A DNA stretch of 64,000 bases from Ziziphus jujuba. Its lineage: Eukaryota > Streptophyta > Magnoliopsida > Rosales > Rhamnaceae. The position numbers were made by a program, and so were the translations under genes. Below the pieces are notes generated by a model. It had not been told where the DNA came from, made no database searches, and saw only the letters and a program-made list of their open reading frames with translations. Positions 1 through 11,686 of the stretch are shown here, one piece after another. The DNA lies in assembly GCF_031755915.1 (NCBI RefSeq), contig NC_083379.1, forward strand, positions 26,784,001 to 26,848,000. The letters run 5' to 3'. How positions within the stretch are numbered: position 1 is the first letter of the stretch; each line of letters begins with the position of its first letter.

Positions 1-1100
1 TATTAAAATAATTAAACCTTCGTAGTTAGGGCTACATCATAGCCCTAGCTATGAAAATTAGTTCATGGTAAAAATAATTTCAACATCCATAATTATTAAA
101 ACTAATAAGTTTCATAATTAAAGAGAAAGGAAAAGAGAATAAAAACTATTGAAGAAATTCTCCTCCAAGAGCTCTCAAAGTCGTATAGCCTTCTTCTCCA
201 AGCAAGCCCACGTCTCTCTGCCTCCTCCAAGCTCTCCAATTGATCTTCTAAAACTCTAAAACCCTAGAACCCTTAAGAGAATCTTAGAAACTCCCAAAAT
301 TTGGTTTGTTTCTATTTAAGCCTCCAAAAAGCTCTTAAATAACTCTCTAAACTTGTATATCTTCCTTCAATGTGGTGGGGGCTATATATATAGGACCTTA
401 GGAATCTTTTTCTCTCTTTATTTTCAATGTGGGAGTCTTGGAAGATACTTTTTTTAGGCCATGAAGAGGGTTGGACGAATTTCATATGTAAAAAGGAAAC
501 TGTATATTACTTGCTCTCTACTACTTTCCTTTTATCTAATTCCTCCTAAAAAAATAGTTAATTAATCTAATTTACCCTTAATGAAGCATGTGACATGACA
601 TGTGCCTCATTAATGATAAATTAACCAATTATTACCACTTGTTTTTATCTTGGCCCTCAAATTGCCTTGATTCCCTCTTTTGATCAATGGTGGAGATTTA
701 ACTAGAATATTATTTTTTATAAATTCTAAACTTTAAATGATGATAACTCTTTGCTCGCACCTCGAAATCCAAAAATAACGAGACATTTGAAATCCTTAGA
801 TCGTGATAATTTATATGACATCCACTTCCATCATGAAATTCCCGATAGAATCTTTATGGAATCTTCAAGGTATCTTTTTGGAATCTTTTTAATGCTTAGT
901 CTGTTCGAGCTCAAATCTTACTTCCCACCATAATTCGACCCAAAGAATCCATTTTTATGGTTGTTTTCTTAAGATTCTTCCTCTTTTACCTAGATTAAGA
1001 AAAATACATAATTAAGTATCTTTCCATAACAAATTAACACAAACTAACAAATATTAAGCTATAAATATGGCATAAAATCATCAATATTTTAGACCTAACA
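1..1100 (-). repeat. AthX LTR, cut by the window edge
   Basis: Matches the AthX LTRs at 15455-17180, 46213-47951 and 57422-59150. It enters roughly 0.63 kb inside the LTR and runs to the outer end AGACCTAACA (on the minus strand TGTTAGGTCT, the LTR start). It breaks a G1 LTR that resumes at 1101. The right target copy would be GATTG; the left one lies outside the window. It may be a solo LTR or the 5' LTR of an element extending leftwards. Confidence 0.85.
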
Positions 1101-1236
1101 GATTGAAAACACCTCCTAGATTAAACCATTTAGTGCCTCTTTCAATCTCTTTGCTCGTGCTCGAGTTGTGGGTCCTGTAGACATTTGAAATGGTTCTGGG
1201 CTCCATCTTGAAGGGCTCTTGGTCATGTCCTCATCA
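1101..1236 (-). repeat. G1 LTR, 5' end fragment
   Basis: On the minus strand this begins TGATGAGGACATGACC and encodes the pol tail typical of G1 LTRs (SPSRW..., TRARAKR-like, then KEALNG), as at 18173 and 25851. The rest of the LTR lies beyond the AthX insertion to the left, outside the window. Confidence 0.85.
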
Positions 1237-2112
1237 TTTTCCTTGTTGTTTTAATCTTAATTAGTTGCATTCATATGTTAAAAAAAATGAATTTTGAGAA
1301 CATATTGTATAGACCTAAAACTTTGCAATTTGTTAGTTTGGAAGGTGCAATTGGGATTTGAGAATTTGTTGGCTCAATGTTATGATTTTTGTGGTGATTG
1401 TACTGTTGGGTATTGTGTTGGTATATTTTGTTGAGATTAAAAAAATAAAGAGGAAAAAAAAAAGCCAAAGTTAAAAAAAAAAATTGCAAAAGACCGATTT
1501 TGGAAAAGTTGAAAATTTGAATTTGATTTGGGTTTGGAAATTTCATTGTGTTTATTGAAGCTACTATTTGCTTTTGGAATATTGGTTGCTGAATAGTTGA
1601 ATATTGGTGCTAATTGATTGGATTAAAATTGGTTTAAGGATTTGATACAAAGGTTTAAATTATGAGAACTACAACCAACAATTATTGCATATTTTATTTG
1701 AATTGTGTTGTTATTAATAGATTGAATCCTTTTCTAAATTTTGATTCTTGAATTTTCATCTCTTAATATTTTGTTTTATTCCCTTGTTGAATCCAAAATT
1801 TTTTGTGTTAATTTCCATGTTATTGGTTAGTAAAGCCGAGACTAGTTTTCAACATTCACTCAAAAATTGCTTGCTTCTTGCTTTTGCTTTATTGATAGGT
1901 TTAGTCAGGACATACTAATGATCTAATTGCCGGATATAATTGTGTTTTATAAAAATCTTGAGATAATCTTTGAATGGAAAAGGTAAGAGAGTGTGAGCTT
2001 ATAATAGGGTTAAAATACCGAAACTAGTGTGAAACACGAGTGAACTCCCCTGCCTGAGTGATACACATGAGGGAGCGAACTTGGTTAGGTTTTCTTGCAT
2101 TATTTCACTAAC
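1237..2112 (+). other. 5' leader of a G2-like gypsy element
   Basis: AT-rich, non-coding. Around 1980-2100 it has the block that precedes gag in all gypsy copies here (a gaaacacgagtgaa-type stretch, then cacatgagggagcg). The part near 1600-1660 resembles the G2 leader on the opposite strand at 27960-28200. No LTR or primer site remains on its left; it abuts a G1 LTR start at 1236. Confidence 0.55.
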
Positions 2113-2271
2113 ATGATAGATTCAAGAATCAGTAAAGGACGTGACTCAATAAGAGAACTTGGAGAGGATTTCGTGGAGTTTAAAGGCAAATCTAAGGCAT
2201 CGGGGAGTTCATCGGCACCTATGGACATGCAAGTGGTGTTGAAGCAATTACAAAGGATGAATGCTCGATAA
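2113..2271 (+). pseudogene. gag N-terminus remnant (G2-like)
   Basis: A 52-codon frame starting MIDSRISKGRDS and ending in TAA. The start matches the G2 gag N-terminus read on the minus strand from 27633 (VDSRVRRGD), and a V-L-x-Q-L-Q segment is shared. Gag would form the capsid. Everything downstream is missing, because at about 2272 the sequence switches to the leader of a G3 element. Chosen ATG: the first after the conserved leader block. Confidence 0.5.
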
Positions 2272-3327
2272 AATTTAAAAAAATTGAAAAAAATCTTCTT
2301 GCATTAGATTTTGTTTAAGTCCGAATCTTATTCAGGTTTTGCTGCGTATCAAGCTTTGTTTGGGTCTAAAATATTTTACTGTCGTTGCTTCCAAATCTTT
2401 AATTTTAGTTGAAATTGTATCAATTGTTCTCTTTGAAAAATTTTGTTTTTGTGTGATTTTTGCTTGCTAAATTTTAGTCATTAATTTAGCAGTATTATCA
2501 TATTATCTTGATAAAAAAAAATTGCACCAGATTGCGTCCTTACCGAAATACATTGGTGTAGTTTGTGAGTTGTATTGAATTACTTAGATTGAAATAGATA
2601 TTTTGTGATATAGTTGCTGTTGAATTACTAGATATTTGGTGGTATTGTTGCTGTTGAATTACTTGATATTTGGTGATATTTTGTGATTTGTTAAAAAAAA
2701 AAGTAAAAAAAAAATGTGAAAGTCAAAGTTTATTATGAAGATTATTGAGATCTTGTTGCTGGTTTTAGTTAAGATATATATTTATATATATATATATATA
2801 TACTGCAAATTGAGTGATTTAGGTTTCACCAGGAAAAGGAGCACTAAACCTTGTGATTCAAAGAAACAATTAAGGCCTATTCAAGGTATTATTTTCTTAC
2901 TCTTTGATTCTTTGGTTTAATTGACTCTTTGTCATCTTAAATTATCCTTTTTCTATCTAAATCACTTGTCATTTCTAGATTTATTATTGTGGTAAATTTG
3001 TTTCATTTTTTCAATCAATATTTTTCATTGTCTGAAACTAGTTGTTCTATTATTCGTTTTTGCTTGTTTCTTGTTCGTCAATTCTATTAATAAGTTAATT
3101 GGACCTAATTTTCATATTAGTATTGTTTGGGATTTATCTTGCAAAGAACCAGTGAATTAAAAACTATGAGAAGAAAAAGGCAAAAGAGTGTCAGCTCATT
3201 AGAGGGTAAAAGCTAAATTATTGTGCAAACATGAGTATTAAGACCTCAATTGAATAAAACACGTGAGTGAAATTGTGAGGATCTCTTATATTATTGTACT
3301 TTTATTACAAATCTTTTTCTAAAATAA
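2272..3327 (+). other. G3 leader, copy a
   Basis: Non-coding, nearly identical to 45510-46212 continued at 59151-59450. It holds a (TA)n microsatellite at about 2774-2804 and the pre-gag block at 3120-3290 (agagtgtcagctcattagag, then aaacacgtgagtg). Positions 3001-3040 show the uninterrupted sequence that was the target of the AthX insertion in copy b. Confidence 0.75.
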
Positions 3328-4378
3328 ATGGCACAGATTTCGACCCAAGGGTTTTACAAACTCTAATTGATGACATAATGGAGAAGCTCAATGTGAATTC
3401 AAGGCTGAAATGAAGGCAAAAAATAAAAAAGCTTAGGGGAGAAATTAATGAAGTCAAATCAAGGATAGATGCTTCCGTACAACAAACCTCCCCATAAGTT
3501 GGAAGAAATAGGTGAAAAGGTGTGCAAAGTAATAAACATACTAGTAGAATTGATGGAGATGGTTGGGGAGATGAAAACGTAGATTCAACTAGTACAAGAA
3601 GGAGGAGCCATGGGAAGACAATTGGGGTATCAAGCTTAAAATACCTTTATTACATGGTAAGATGGATCTTGAAGCTTACCTTGAGTGGGAACAAAGAGTT
3701 GAGATGGTTTTTGACAGTCATGATTACTCGAAATCTATGAAGGTTAAGCAAGTAAGTGTGGAGTTTCTTGATTATGCTCTAAAGTGGTGGGAAAAGGAAT
3801 GCATACTAGGAGGAGAGTTGGCTAAGCACCAATTTCTACATGGATAGAGATGAAAAATTAAATGAGAAAGAGGTTTGTACCTTGCATTTTTATCGTCATG
3901 TTTATCAAAAGTTACAAACTTGTTCTTAAGGTTCAAGGAGTGCAGAGGAGTACCACTAAGAGATGGAGTCTCTAATGCTTAGAATTAATATTGTGGAGGA
4001 TGAGGAATCTACAATGGCTCATTTTCTTGTGGGTTTGACAAAGAATATTACTGACCAAGTAGATTTGTTCCAATATATGGATCTTGAGGAGATGTTGCAT
4101 ATAGCAATCAAAATAGAACAACAACTCAAAAGGAGGGTACCACACATGTATTTAGTTCACCAAATTTTTGGAAATCAATAAGTAATTTGTGGAGCACTAA
4201 TAAAGCCAAACAAGATTTCAAAACAGCTTCAAGGCCAAAAATAGAAGCTAAGGTCGAATGTTCTAAGCCACCCCAATCAAGTAAGTCCAGTCCAGCCTTT
4301 TCTTGTAATCGTGATATAATTTGTTTTAATTGTCAAGGCAAGGGACATAGAGCTAGCAAATGTCCAAATTGAAGGACA
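3328..4378 (+). pseudogene. G3 gag, multiply broken
   Basis: Remains of a Ty3/gypsy gag (capsid plus nucleocapsid). In pieces: an N-terminal part (DFDPRVLQTLIDDIMEKL) near 3340; the capsid core at 3662-3844 (LEAYLEWEQRVEMVF..., ALKWWEKE), ending at a TAG; the capsid C-part at 3963-4181 (EDEESTMAHFLVGL...DQVDLFQY); and a zinc knuckle CFNCQGKGHRASKC at about 4321-4362 with canonical CX2CX4HX4C spacing. Several stops and frameshifts separate these. Copy b shares many of the same stops (after HQFLHG, after the knuckle), so the damage predates the duplication or was inherited from a defective source. Confidence 0.75.
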
Positions 4379-5902
4379 ATGGTCATACAAGAGAGTGGAG
4401 GAGTAGAGTCCGACAAGGAGGATTCAAGTGACAATGAGATGCCACCTTTGGATGATTGCCATGATTATGGAGATGAGGAAGAGTTAGCATATCGTGAAGG
4501 ATTAACTTTGGTTGCGAGACGAGCATTGCATTATACAAAGATGAGGAGGATACATAATGTGAGAACATCTTTCACACTAGATGCAAAATCCAAGACAAGA
4601 TATACAGTATAATAATGGATGGAGGTAATGGTGCAAATTTTGCTAGTACTTTGCTTGTTGAAAAACTATATTTACCTACATTTAACCATCCAGATCCCTA
4701 TAAGTTACAATGGTTGAGTGATAATGGTGATGTAAATGTGACAAAACAAGTATGGGTTACTTTTTCCAATCAAGTAATACATTGATGAATTTTGGTATAA
4801 TGTAATTCCTATGGAGGCTGGACACTTGATACGAACCTAAAGCGACCTGCCTCTAAACCCATAACAAAGATTGAATTAGGACCGTCTAATTAGAAGTTAT
4901 CAATGGAAGACCTCGAACCATTACCTATATTTAAGGTAAGAACCTTGGTATAGTGAAGACGCCACAATAGGGTGCGGAATAACTTATAGTCGAATTTGAA
5001 CTCCACAAACAAAGCTTGAAAAAGTTCGATATAGTTCTTAGAAAACCAAGAGAATCACTCTCGCTTTGAATCAGAATTGTAATCTCCTCTTTATTAATGA
5101 CTTACGTGTCTTTAAATAGGCAAAATAAATTATAAGGCTTTCCTAAATCTACTAAAAGTAAAGGTGGAATAATAATAGACGAAAATTAGGTTTAAGAAAC
5201 CTAATTTTGATAGGTTTAGGAAACCTAATGTGATTAGGTTTAGGAAACCTAATTTGGTTAGGTTTAGCAAATCTAATGTGGTTAGGTTTAGGAAACCTAA
5301 TTTAGTTCCTAGTCTCCTAATTTGAATGGCCTTTAATTCTTTGACCAATTCAACTCTAATAAAATTAGGAAAGTAATTTAAAAACCTAATAAAAACTAAA
5401 TTAGGAAAGTAAATAGGCAACATGCCAAAATCCAATCGAAACACAAATAAAAATTAATATTTTCCTAATTATAAAATTTGGCCAAGCTTAGTTGGATGCC
5501 ATGTCACCATATGATGCCATATCATCATGTTGTAGAAGTCCATGCGTTAAACTCTCTTTCACGGTGGCATCCACCATCCCAATCATATGAATCAATTTTA
5601 GTTCATCTTCACTAATGAACTTGCTTCCTTGAGTTGAAAACACCTCTTGGATTAAACCATTTAGTGCCTCTTTCAATCTCTTTGCTCGTGCTCGGGTTAT
5701 ATGTCCTGTAGACATTTGAAGTGGATCTGGGCTCCATCTTGAAGGGCTCTTGGTCATGTCCTCATCTACACTTGTTATTAGGTCTTCTTTGGCAATATGA
5801 CAACGATGCTTTACATCATGATCGATCTAATAAGTATGAGTTTAATTTTATAGGTAAAAGAGTTGTACTTGCACCATTATCTCCTAGACCATACAAAAGT
5901 TA
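4379..5902 (+). pseudogene. G3 protease region, split by a solo LTR
   Basis: Acidic linker (SDNEMPPLDD) at 4379-4520, then a retropepsin-like segment with active-site IMDGG near 4612-4626 and a following LPTF...YKLQWLSDNGD strand. This corresponds to IDGGSC...YKLQWLN in better-preserved copies. The flap and C-part (MEAGH at about 4810, resuming LLGLLWQYDND at 5776) are separated by the G1 LTR at 4827-5767. Stops at about 4611 and in the downstream part make it inactive. Retropepsins cleave the Gag-Pol polyprotein. Confidence 0.65.
4827..5767 (-). repeat. G1 solo LTR with target-site duplication ACACT
   Basis: A complete 941-bp G1 LTR in reverse orientation, from TGATACGAACC (LTR end) to GGTCATGTCCTCATCT (LTR start, last base A to T). 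It is flanked by ACACT at 4822-4826 and 5768-5772. Removing it and one ACACT restores the host reading GHLLLG in the G3 protease. It includes the repeated ggtttaggaaacctaat units at about 5180-5310. No internal domain remains, so it arose by LTR-LTR recombination. Confidence 0.92.
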
Positions 5903-6378
5903 ATGGGGAAGCAAATTACATGAGAGGCTAATAAGCAAAAGGGAGAAAGAATGATTCCACCTTTTCGGCCAACAATAAAAAGACAAAGGAAGAGAAATCA
6001 CACGAGGTCGAGCTGCATTCTAAGAAATAGAGTGTTAAACCCATAGGTGAAAGTGAGAGGAAAGAAAAAGAAAGACAAGAGGGAAAAAGGGGAAAGAAAA
6101 GGAAGGCATTTTATGCAAAACAAAGTTAAATCAAGAAAGCTTTCTTGAGTAATAAGCCAAAGTTTGTAATGACATATAAAGAAATGTTACTTGAATTATT
6201 TTGGCTAACCTTAAAGATCATATTTTGTCTAGTTCTAAAGTATTTATTTTGTGGGAAAACGAAAATGTCTTTCCAGAGAAGATTCCTAAAGGATTACCTC
6301 CATTAAGAGGAATTGAATATCAAATAGATTTCATTCTTAAAGCTTCAATTCCCAACAAGCCTGCATACAAAATCAATT
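5903..6378 (+). pseudogene. G3 protease-RT linker and pol N-terminus
   Basis: A basic, charged linker (KRQRKRNH, then KKKKDKREKGEKKRKAFYAKQS) as in related elements at 13326 and 31223. It is followed at 6201-6378 by the start of pol: VFPEKIPKGLPPLRGIEYQ, then SIPNKPAYKIN. This region leads into reverse transcriptase in full elements. Here it stops abruptly after AYKIN and fuses to the G3 LTR, so RT, RNase H and integrase are absent. Confidence 0.65.
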
Positions 6379-7185
6379 ACTAGAGTTCGTGCAAAGAGGT
6401 TTAAAGAAGCATTGGATGGTCTTATCTGAGACGTGCTTACCAATCAAGAATGTGAGAGTTTTACTAAGGAAGAATCAAAATTGACAACAATATTATGCAT
6501 TGAAGGCATCAGATATGAAGGCATGAAAGAAGATAATGTTAGGGGCAATTTGGTTATTTTTCAAGAGCATGATGACTAGCATTATGATGACCTAGCATCC
6601 TTAGGCACATGGCATGATATGTGGCATCTAAGTGGCCATCCAACATGGCTTGAAAATAAAGAAATAAGTTTGTTTCCTTTTTAGGCCAATTATGTGTCTT
6701 ACTTGATCACCAAGTTTTACAATTTCAATTTTTTTTTAAATTTTAGGAAACCTTTAATTTTTGTTATGTTTTTAATTACTTTTGGTTGGAAAATTAACTA
6801 GTTTCCTAATCTTTAGTTGTCATGTTATTAGGAACTTTTCTAAACTATAAAGGAGTTGACTAGTCAAATTTAAATTAGGAAATAAGTTAGAATTTAGGTT
6901 TTTGAGTTTAGGAAGGTATTTTAGATGAATTTCTTATCATTTTTCTATGTATTTTTGCCTATAAAAGGGCTTCAATTTCATTAATACAATAATCTTTGAT
7001 CTTTAGCTAAATTCAATATCCTTTGAACTTTTCTAACTTGAGAATTAAAGTTCAATCCTTGACTTATCAATAAGTTATTTCTGTAATCCTTTTATGGCAT
7101 CATTCATTCCGAAAGAACCTGAATCAATTGGACGATTGAGTATTAGTTTGTACAAATCTAGATTGGATTACATAGGCTCATATCA
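6379..7185 (+). repeat. G3 3' LTR, first ~65 bp missing
   Basis: Aligns with the G3 LTR at 44523-45345 from attactagagctc-like sequence to the end GGCTCATATCA. It encodes the LTR-borne pol tail (RVRAKRFKEALDGLI) at its start. The deletion junction lies in a short shared caattac. The next base begins a host pol gene. Confidence 0.85.
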
Positions 7186-8324
7186 CCCAAGGAAATGAAG
7201 GAGCTTCAATGTCAAGGAAGTGAATTTTTTTAAAAAAAGGTTATATTAGGAAAGCATGAGTCTATGTGCTGTTCTATTGTTATTAGTCCCTAAAAAAGAA
7301 GGAACATGAAGAATACGTGTTGATTGTAGGGCTATTAAAAATATAACTATTAAGTGTTGACATCCTATCCCTAGGTTAGATGATATGCTTGATGAGTTAT
7401 ATGGTGCATGCATGTTTTCTAAGTTTGACCTATCATCAAATACACATGAAAGAAGGTGATGAGTGAAAAACTACGTTTAAAACAAAACATGGATTATATG
7501 GGTAGTTGGTTATAAGAGTTGGATTAAATAGTGGTCCAAACACTTATGAGATTAATGAACCATGTTTTGCGTGCTTTTATTTGTAGGTTTACGGTTGTGT
7601 ATTTTGATGACATTCTTGTATATAGTAGGAGTTTAGAAGAATATTTAGAACATCATAGGCTAGTTTTAAAAGTTCTTAGTAAAGAGAGGTTGTTTGCTAA
7701 TCTTAAAAAATGTAATGTTTGTCAATCTAAGCTTGTCTTTTTGGGCTTTGTAATAAGTGCTGTAGATATTAAAGTTGAGCAAGAGAAGTTTAAGGCCATT
7801 CAAGAGTGGCAGATGCCAACTTCAATCACAAATGTTAGGAGTTTTCATGAGTTAGCTAGCTTTTATAGAAGTTTCACCAAAAATTTAGTACCATTGTTCC
7901 ACCTTTTATAGAGGTTATCAAGAAGAGTTAGTTTCTATTGGGAAGAGGAACAAGAAAAGTCCTTTAAATTATTTAAGTTAGTTGCTAATGCTCCTTTATT
8001 GGTTTTGCCTAACTTTTTAAAGACCTTTGAGATTGAATGTGATGTCTCAAGAATAGGTATAGCTGTTGTTTTGATGCAAGAAGGAAGATCCATCGCATAT
8101 TTCATTGAGAAACTAAGTAAGATAACCTTAAAGTATTCTATTTATGATAAAAAGTTATATGCATTGGCTAGAGCTTTGGAAACATGGCTACCATTACTTA
8201 TGGCCAAAAAAATTTGTGATCCAAACTAATCATGAATCTTCAAAGTACATAAAAGGACAAGGTAAGCTTAATAGGCGACATGATAAATGGGTGAAGTTCA
8301 ATGAAAATTTTTCCTATGTCATTA
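7186..8324 (+). pseudogene. gypsy pol fragment: reverse transcriptase and RNase H
   Basis: Host gene of the G3 insertion; it begins in frame as PKEMKELQ after the 3' LTR. The RT N-half (7200-7530) is frameshifted and stop-ridden. The palm survives at 7531-7911 as RLMNHVLRAF then [16 protein letters not shown], with both catalytic aspartates. RNase H follows at 7999-8229: FEIECDVSRIGIAVVLM keeps the first catalytic Asp, but the usual YDKELYA reads YDKKLYA, losing the second acidic residue. It ends at about 8324, where LTR fragments intervene; the integrase continues at 9716. The lineage looks CRM-like. Confidence 0.8.
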
Positions 8325-8829
8325 ACCTTGGTATACTGAAGATATCGCAATAGGTGATGGATATTCTATTTCTAAGTCAAAACTAAAACACTCACTCTCT
8401 AATGGTGTTTTAGGTGTTCAACATGAACAACGAGAAATTCAATCTCACAATTAATTTTATGTATGAATAATGTACTGATTATATTAATAAAACAAGCCCT
8501 TAAATAGGCTAAAAATATTACAAAATAAAACCCTAAGTAACTAGGTAAAACTGGCTACATAGAATAGGAAACCTAATGATGGCCGAAAATCACCTTATTT
8601 TCTAATTTAATTTGAATTAATTAATTCTTTAATTTTGAAATAGGAATTAATTAATTTACAATGAAAATAATAAAATAATAACTTTCCTAAGTTGATTTTT
8701 CCAGCAAATAAATAAAAAGAAATCAAATAAAAAGAATAATTTCCTAAAACAAAAAGTTAAAATCAAATTAGGAAACAAATTGACTATCTTTTTAAGTAAG
8801 CTAACTTTAACCAATCTCCTACTTTCTCA
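8325..8829 (-). repeat. G2 LTR fragment
   Basis: Matches the inner part of G2 LTRs (compare 23540-24030): the caataggtgatgg stretch, aaaacactcactctctaa, aggtgttcaa, then the A/T-rich run with gaattaattaattc. Both ends are missing. It splits the pol gene after FSYVI. Confidence 0.75.
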
Positions 8830-9715
8830 TTAGAAGTTATCAATGGAAGATCTAGACCCATTACCTATATTTAAGGTAAGAACCTCGGTATAGTGAAGAT
8901 GCCACAATAGGGTGTGGAATAACCTATTGATAAGTTGAATTTGAACTCCACAAATAAAGCTTGAAAAAGTTCGATATAGTTCTTAGAAAACCAAGAGAAT
9001 CACTCTCACTTTGAATCAAAATTGTAATCTCCCTTTATTCATGATTTATGTGCCTTTAAATTGGCAAAATAAATTACAAAGCTTTCCTAAATTTGTTAAA
9101 AGTAAAGGTGGAATAATAATGGACGAAAATTAGGTTTGGGAAACCTAATTCTGATAGGTTTAGGAAACCTAATTCTGATAGGTTTAGGAAACCTAATGTG
9201 GTTAGGTTTAGGAAACCTAATATGGTTAGGTTAAGGAAACCTAATTTGTTTAGGTTTAGGAAACTTAATTTAGCTCATAGTTTCCTAATTTGAATGGCCT
9301 TTAATTCTTTGACCAATTCAACTCTAATAAAATTAGGAAAATAATTTGAAATCCTAATAAAAAAACTAAATTAGGAAAGTAATTAGGCAACATGCCACAT
9401 CACCATTCATGTCATCAAAACGTGCCACATCACCATATTGTTGGATTCCATGCGTTAGGCTTTTTTTCATGTTGGCATCCACCGTTCCAATCATATGGAC
9501 CAATTTTGATTCATCTTCAGTAATGAACATGCTTCCTTGATATGTGAACACCTTTTGCATACAACCATTTAGTGCTTCTTTAAACCGCTTTGCTCTAGCT
9601 TTGGTTATTGGTCCCGCAGAGATTTGAAGTGGCTCTCAATGCCATCTTAAGGTGCTCCTAGACATGTCCTCATCATCGACTCCATCTTGACGTGCTTCGA
9701 GTCATGTCCTCATCA
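8830..9715 (-). repeat. G1 LTR with truncated 3' end and duplicated 5' end
   Basis: A reverse G1 LTR that lacks the last ~50 bp (TGATACGAACC side) and has six ggtttaggaaacctaat-type units at 9130-9270. The LTR start occurs twice, 40 bp apart (catcatcg at 9671-9678 and catcatgg at 9711-9718), through a short tandem duplication. It encodes the AKRFKEALNG pol-tail variant. Confidence 0.8.
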
Positions 9716-9881
9716 TGGAACACTTTAAAATAGCTAAAACCTTCACTGTTCTTCAAGAACACTTCTATTTGCCACATGTGAAAATAGATGTAGAAAGAAT
9801 ATGTGATAGATGCATTCAATGTAAGCAATCTAAATCATGGCTGTAACTGCAGAGGTTGTACATGCCACTTCCTATATCTAA
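9716..9881 (+). pseudogene. gypsy integrase zinc-binding fragment
   Basis: Reads EHFKIAKTFTVLQEHFYLPH, then KIDVERICDRCIQCKQSKSW and a stop. This is the N-terminal HHCC-type domain of a Ty3/gypsy integrase: the ICDRCIQC pair supplies the cysteines and YLPHVKIDVE is typical. It is the downstream continuation of the pol gene at 7186-8324, separated by LTR insertions. Integrase core and tail are absent, because an AthX LTR enters at 9882. Confidence 0.75.
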
Positions 9882-10618
9882 TGTTAGGCCTAAAATAGTG
9901 ATGATTTTATGCCATTTTTATGGCTTAATGTTTGTTAGTTTGTATTAATTTGTTATGGAAATATACTCAATTATCTATTTTTCTTAATCTAGGTGAAGGA
10001 GAAAGAATTTTAAGAAAACAACCATAAAAAATGGATTCCTTGGGTCGAATTATGGTGGGAAGCAAAAATAGAGCTCAAATAGACTTAGCATTGAAAAGAT
10101 TCCTTAAAGATTCCATAAAAATTCTGTCAGGAATTTCATGGTAGAAGTGGATGTCATATGAATCCTCACAATCTAACGATCTCAAATCTCTCATTATTTT
10201 TTAATTTTAAGGTGCGAGCAAAGAGTTATCATCATTTAAATTTTGGAATTTATAAAAAGGAATATTCTAGTTAAATCTCCACCATTGATCAAAAGAAGGA
10301 ATCAGGCAATTTGAGGGCTAAGATAAAGACAAGTGGCAATAATTGGCTGATTTATCATTAATGAGGCACATGTCATGTCATAAGCTTCATTAAGGGTAAA
10401 TTAGACTAATTAACTATTTTTTTAGGAGCAATTAGAGAAAAGGAAACTAGTAGAGAGCAAGTAATATCAAGTTTACTTTTTACACATAAAAACCCTTTTC
10501 ATGGCATAAAAAGGATACCTTCCAAGACTCCGACATTGAAAATAAAGAGAGAAAAAGGTTCCCATAGTTTCTATATATAGCCCCCACCGCATTGAAGGAA
10601 TAAAAATACAAGTTTAGA
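9882..10618 (+). repeat. AthX LTR, 5' part, forward orientation
   Basis: Starts TGTTAGGCCTAAAATAGTGATG, the AthX LTR start, here on the plus strand. It follows the LTR for ~737 bp and breaks off at caagtttaga, where a G1 LTR begins. The left flank is TCTAA. The remaining ~1 kb is deleted. Confidence 0.85.
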
Positions 10619-10913
10619 AATTAGGTTTCCAAAACCTAATTTTCGTCCATTATTATTCCATCATTACAATTTTGATTAAAAGTGAGAGTGATTCTCTAAG
10701 AACTATATCAAACTTTTCAAGCTTTGCTTGTGGAGTTCAAATTTGACTTCTCAATAGGTTATTCCGCATCCTATTGTGGCATCTTCACCATACTAAAGTT
10801 CTTACCTCAAATATAGGTAGCGGGTTGAGGTCTTCCACTGATAACTTGTAATTAGACGGTTTAATTCAATCTTTGTTACGGGTCTAGAGGCAGGTCGTTC
10901 TAGATTCATATCA
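10619..10913 (+). repeat. G1 5' LTR, 3' third only
   Basis: From aattaggtttccaaaacc to GATTCATATCA. It contains the stretch shared by all G1 LTR ends: cttattccg-like ggttattccgca, cttcaccata, tcaaatataggtag, then cgggtctagaggcaggtcg. It is joined to AthX sequence at 10618. Confidence 0.85.
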
Positions 10914-11686
10914 ATTTGGCATTAGAGATAGTTTCTAATTACAGGTTTGATCTATCTATTTCTTTTCTTTTGTTTCATTGTTTTTCTTGGTTTTTTTTGG
11001 GCAATTTTTAGCATTAGATTAGAAATTGCATCTTTGATTTCTTTCGTTGCTCTTTGTGTTTGGGTTGCTGCGTTCTTCTTTGCATTTTGTTTTTGTGTTC
11101 TTCTTCATTCATTCCAATCAAATCGTATTGAAAAAAAAAAATTCGTTCTTAAATTTTTTTTCTTGTTCTTGTGGTTTGTGGCATTGAATTATTGAGATTT
11201 CAAGAGAAATCAGGTAGTGAAATTTTTTTTTTTTCCGATTGATTTGAGGAGCACAAAAAACAAGCCAAAATCAATATCGAAAATAAAGTTTGTTCAATAT
11301 TCACTAATTCCACTTTGCAAATCTCATTCCAATTTGTTCTTCACATTCTAGTTTCTTTTGTTTGTGCCAAATTTCTTTTTGAGCTATCATCATTGCCTTT
11401 TTCTTGTTACTTTTCATTCTATTTGTCTTGTACCCTTATTTTCATAACTGTTTGGTAGGTCTATTTGCATTGTTACTTGCTAGTTTGTTTTAGTTTGCAA
11501 TTAGTTTGCAAAGAACCAAATAGGATTACTAGAGTGGTAAAAGGCAAGAGAGGTGAGAATTATAGAGGGTAAAAGCCAAACTATAGCTAGAGTGCAAATA
11601 TGAGTGAATTGAGACCTTGAATTTGAGCGAAACACGTGAGGGAGTGTTGTGAGGTCCTTTTTACTGACAAGTTCTGCAGAAAAATC
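10914..11686 (+). other. G1 primer site and leader
   Basis: Begins with a decayed tRNA-Met primer site (TTGGCATTAGAGA for TTGGTATCAGAGC) right after the LTR. The leader is non-coding, T-rich, and contains the conserved pre-gag block at 11510-11650 (taaaaggcaagagaggtgag, agggtaaaagcc, aacacgtgaggg). Confidence 0.75.

Larger units (their letters stand above)
2272..7185 (+). mobile_element. G3 gypsy retrotransposon, copy a (5' LTR lost)
   Basis: Contains leader, gag, protease, a scrap of pol and a 3' LTR, in that order, and matches copy b (44523-46212 plus 59151-60839). The 5' LTR is missing at the left junction, and most of pol was lost where pol jumps into the 3' LTR near 6378. Its right edge (TATCA at 7181-7185) is followed by CCCAAGG, in frame with a host pol gene. 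A G1 solo LTR sits in its protease. It cannot be autonomous. Confidence 0.8.

Noticed and set aside
751..933. A 60-codon ORF conserved at 751, 16831, 47602 and 58811
   Set aside because: It lies within AthX LTRs, so its conservation is that of the repeat. No recognisable domain, and all other copies are just LTR copies.
2735..2920. ORF with an isoleucine/tyrosine run
   Set aside because: Translation of a (TA)n microsatellite in the G3 leader.
5130..5444. ORFs with repeated GFLNLTTL or similar (also 36624, 18503, 22073)
   Set aside because: Produced by the ~24-bp minisatellite in G1 LTRs; present on either strand according to LTR direction, with no link to pol except at the LTR start.
10947..11195. 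Hydrophobic ORF resembling a membrane protein (also 22397, 28268, 37320, 42876)
   Set aside because: All lie in the T-rich leader after the primer site and vary in frame between copies; phenylalanine-rich translation of poly-T.
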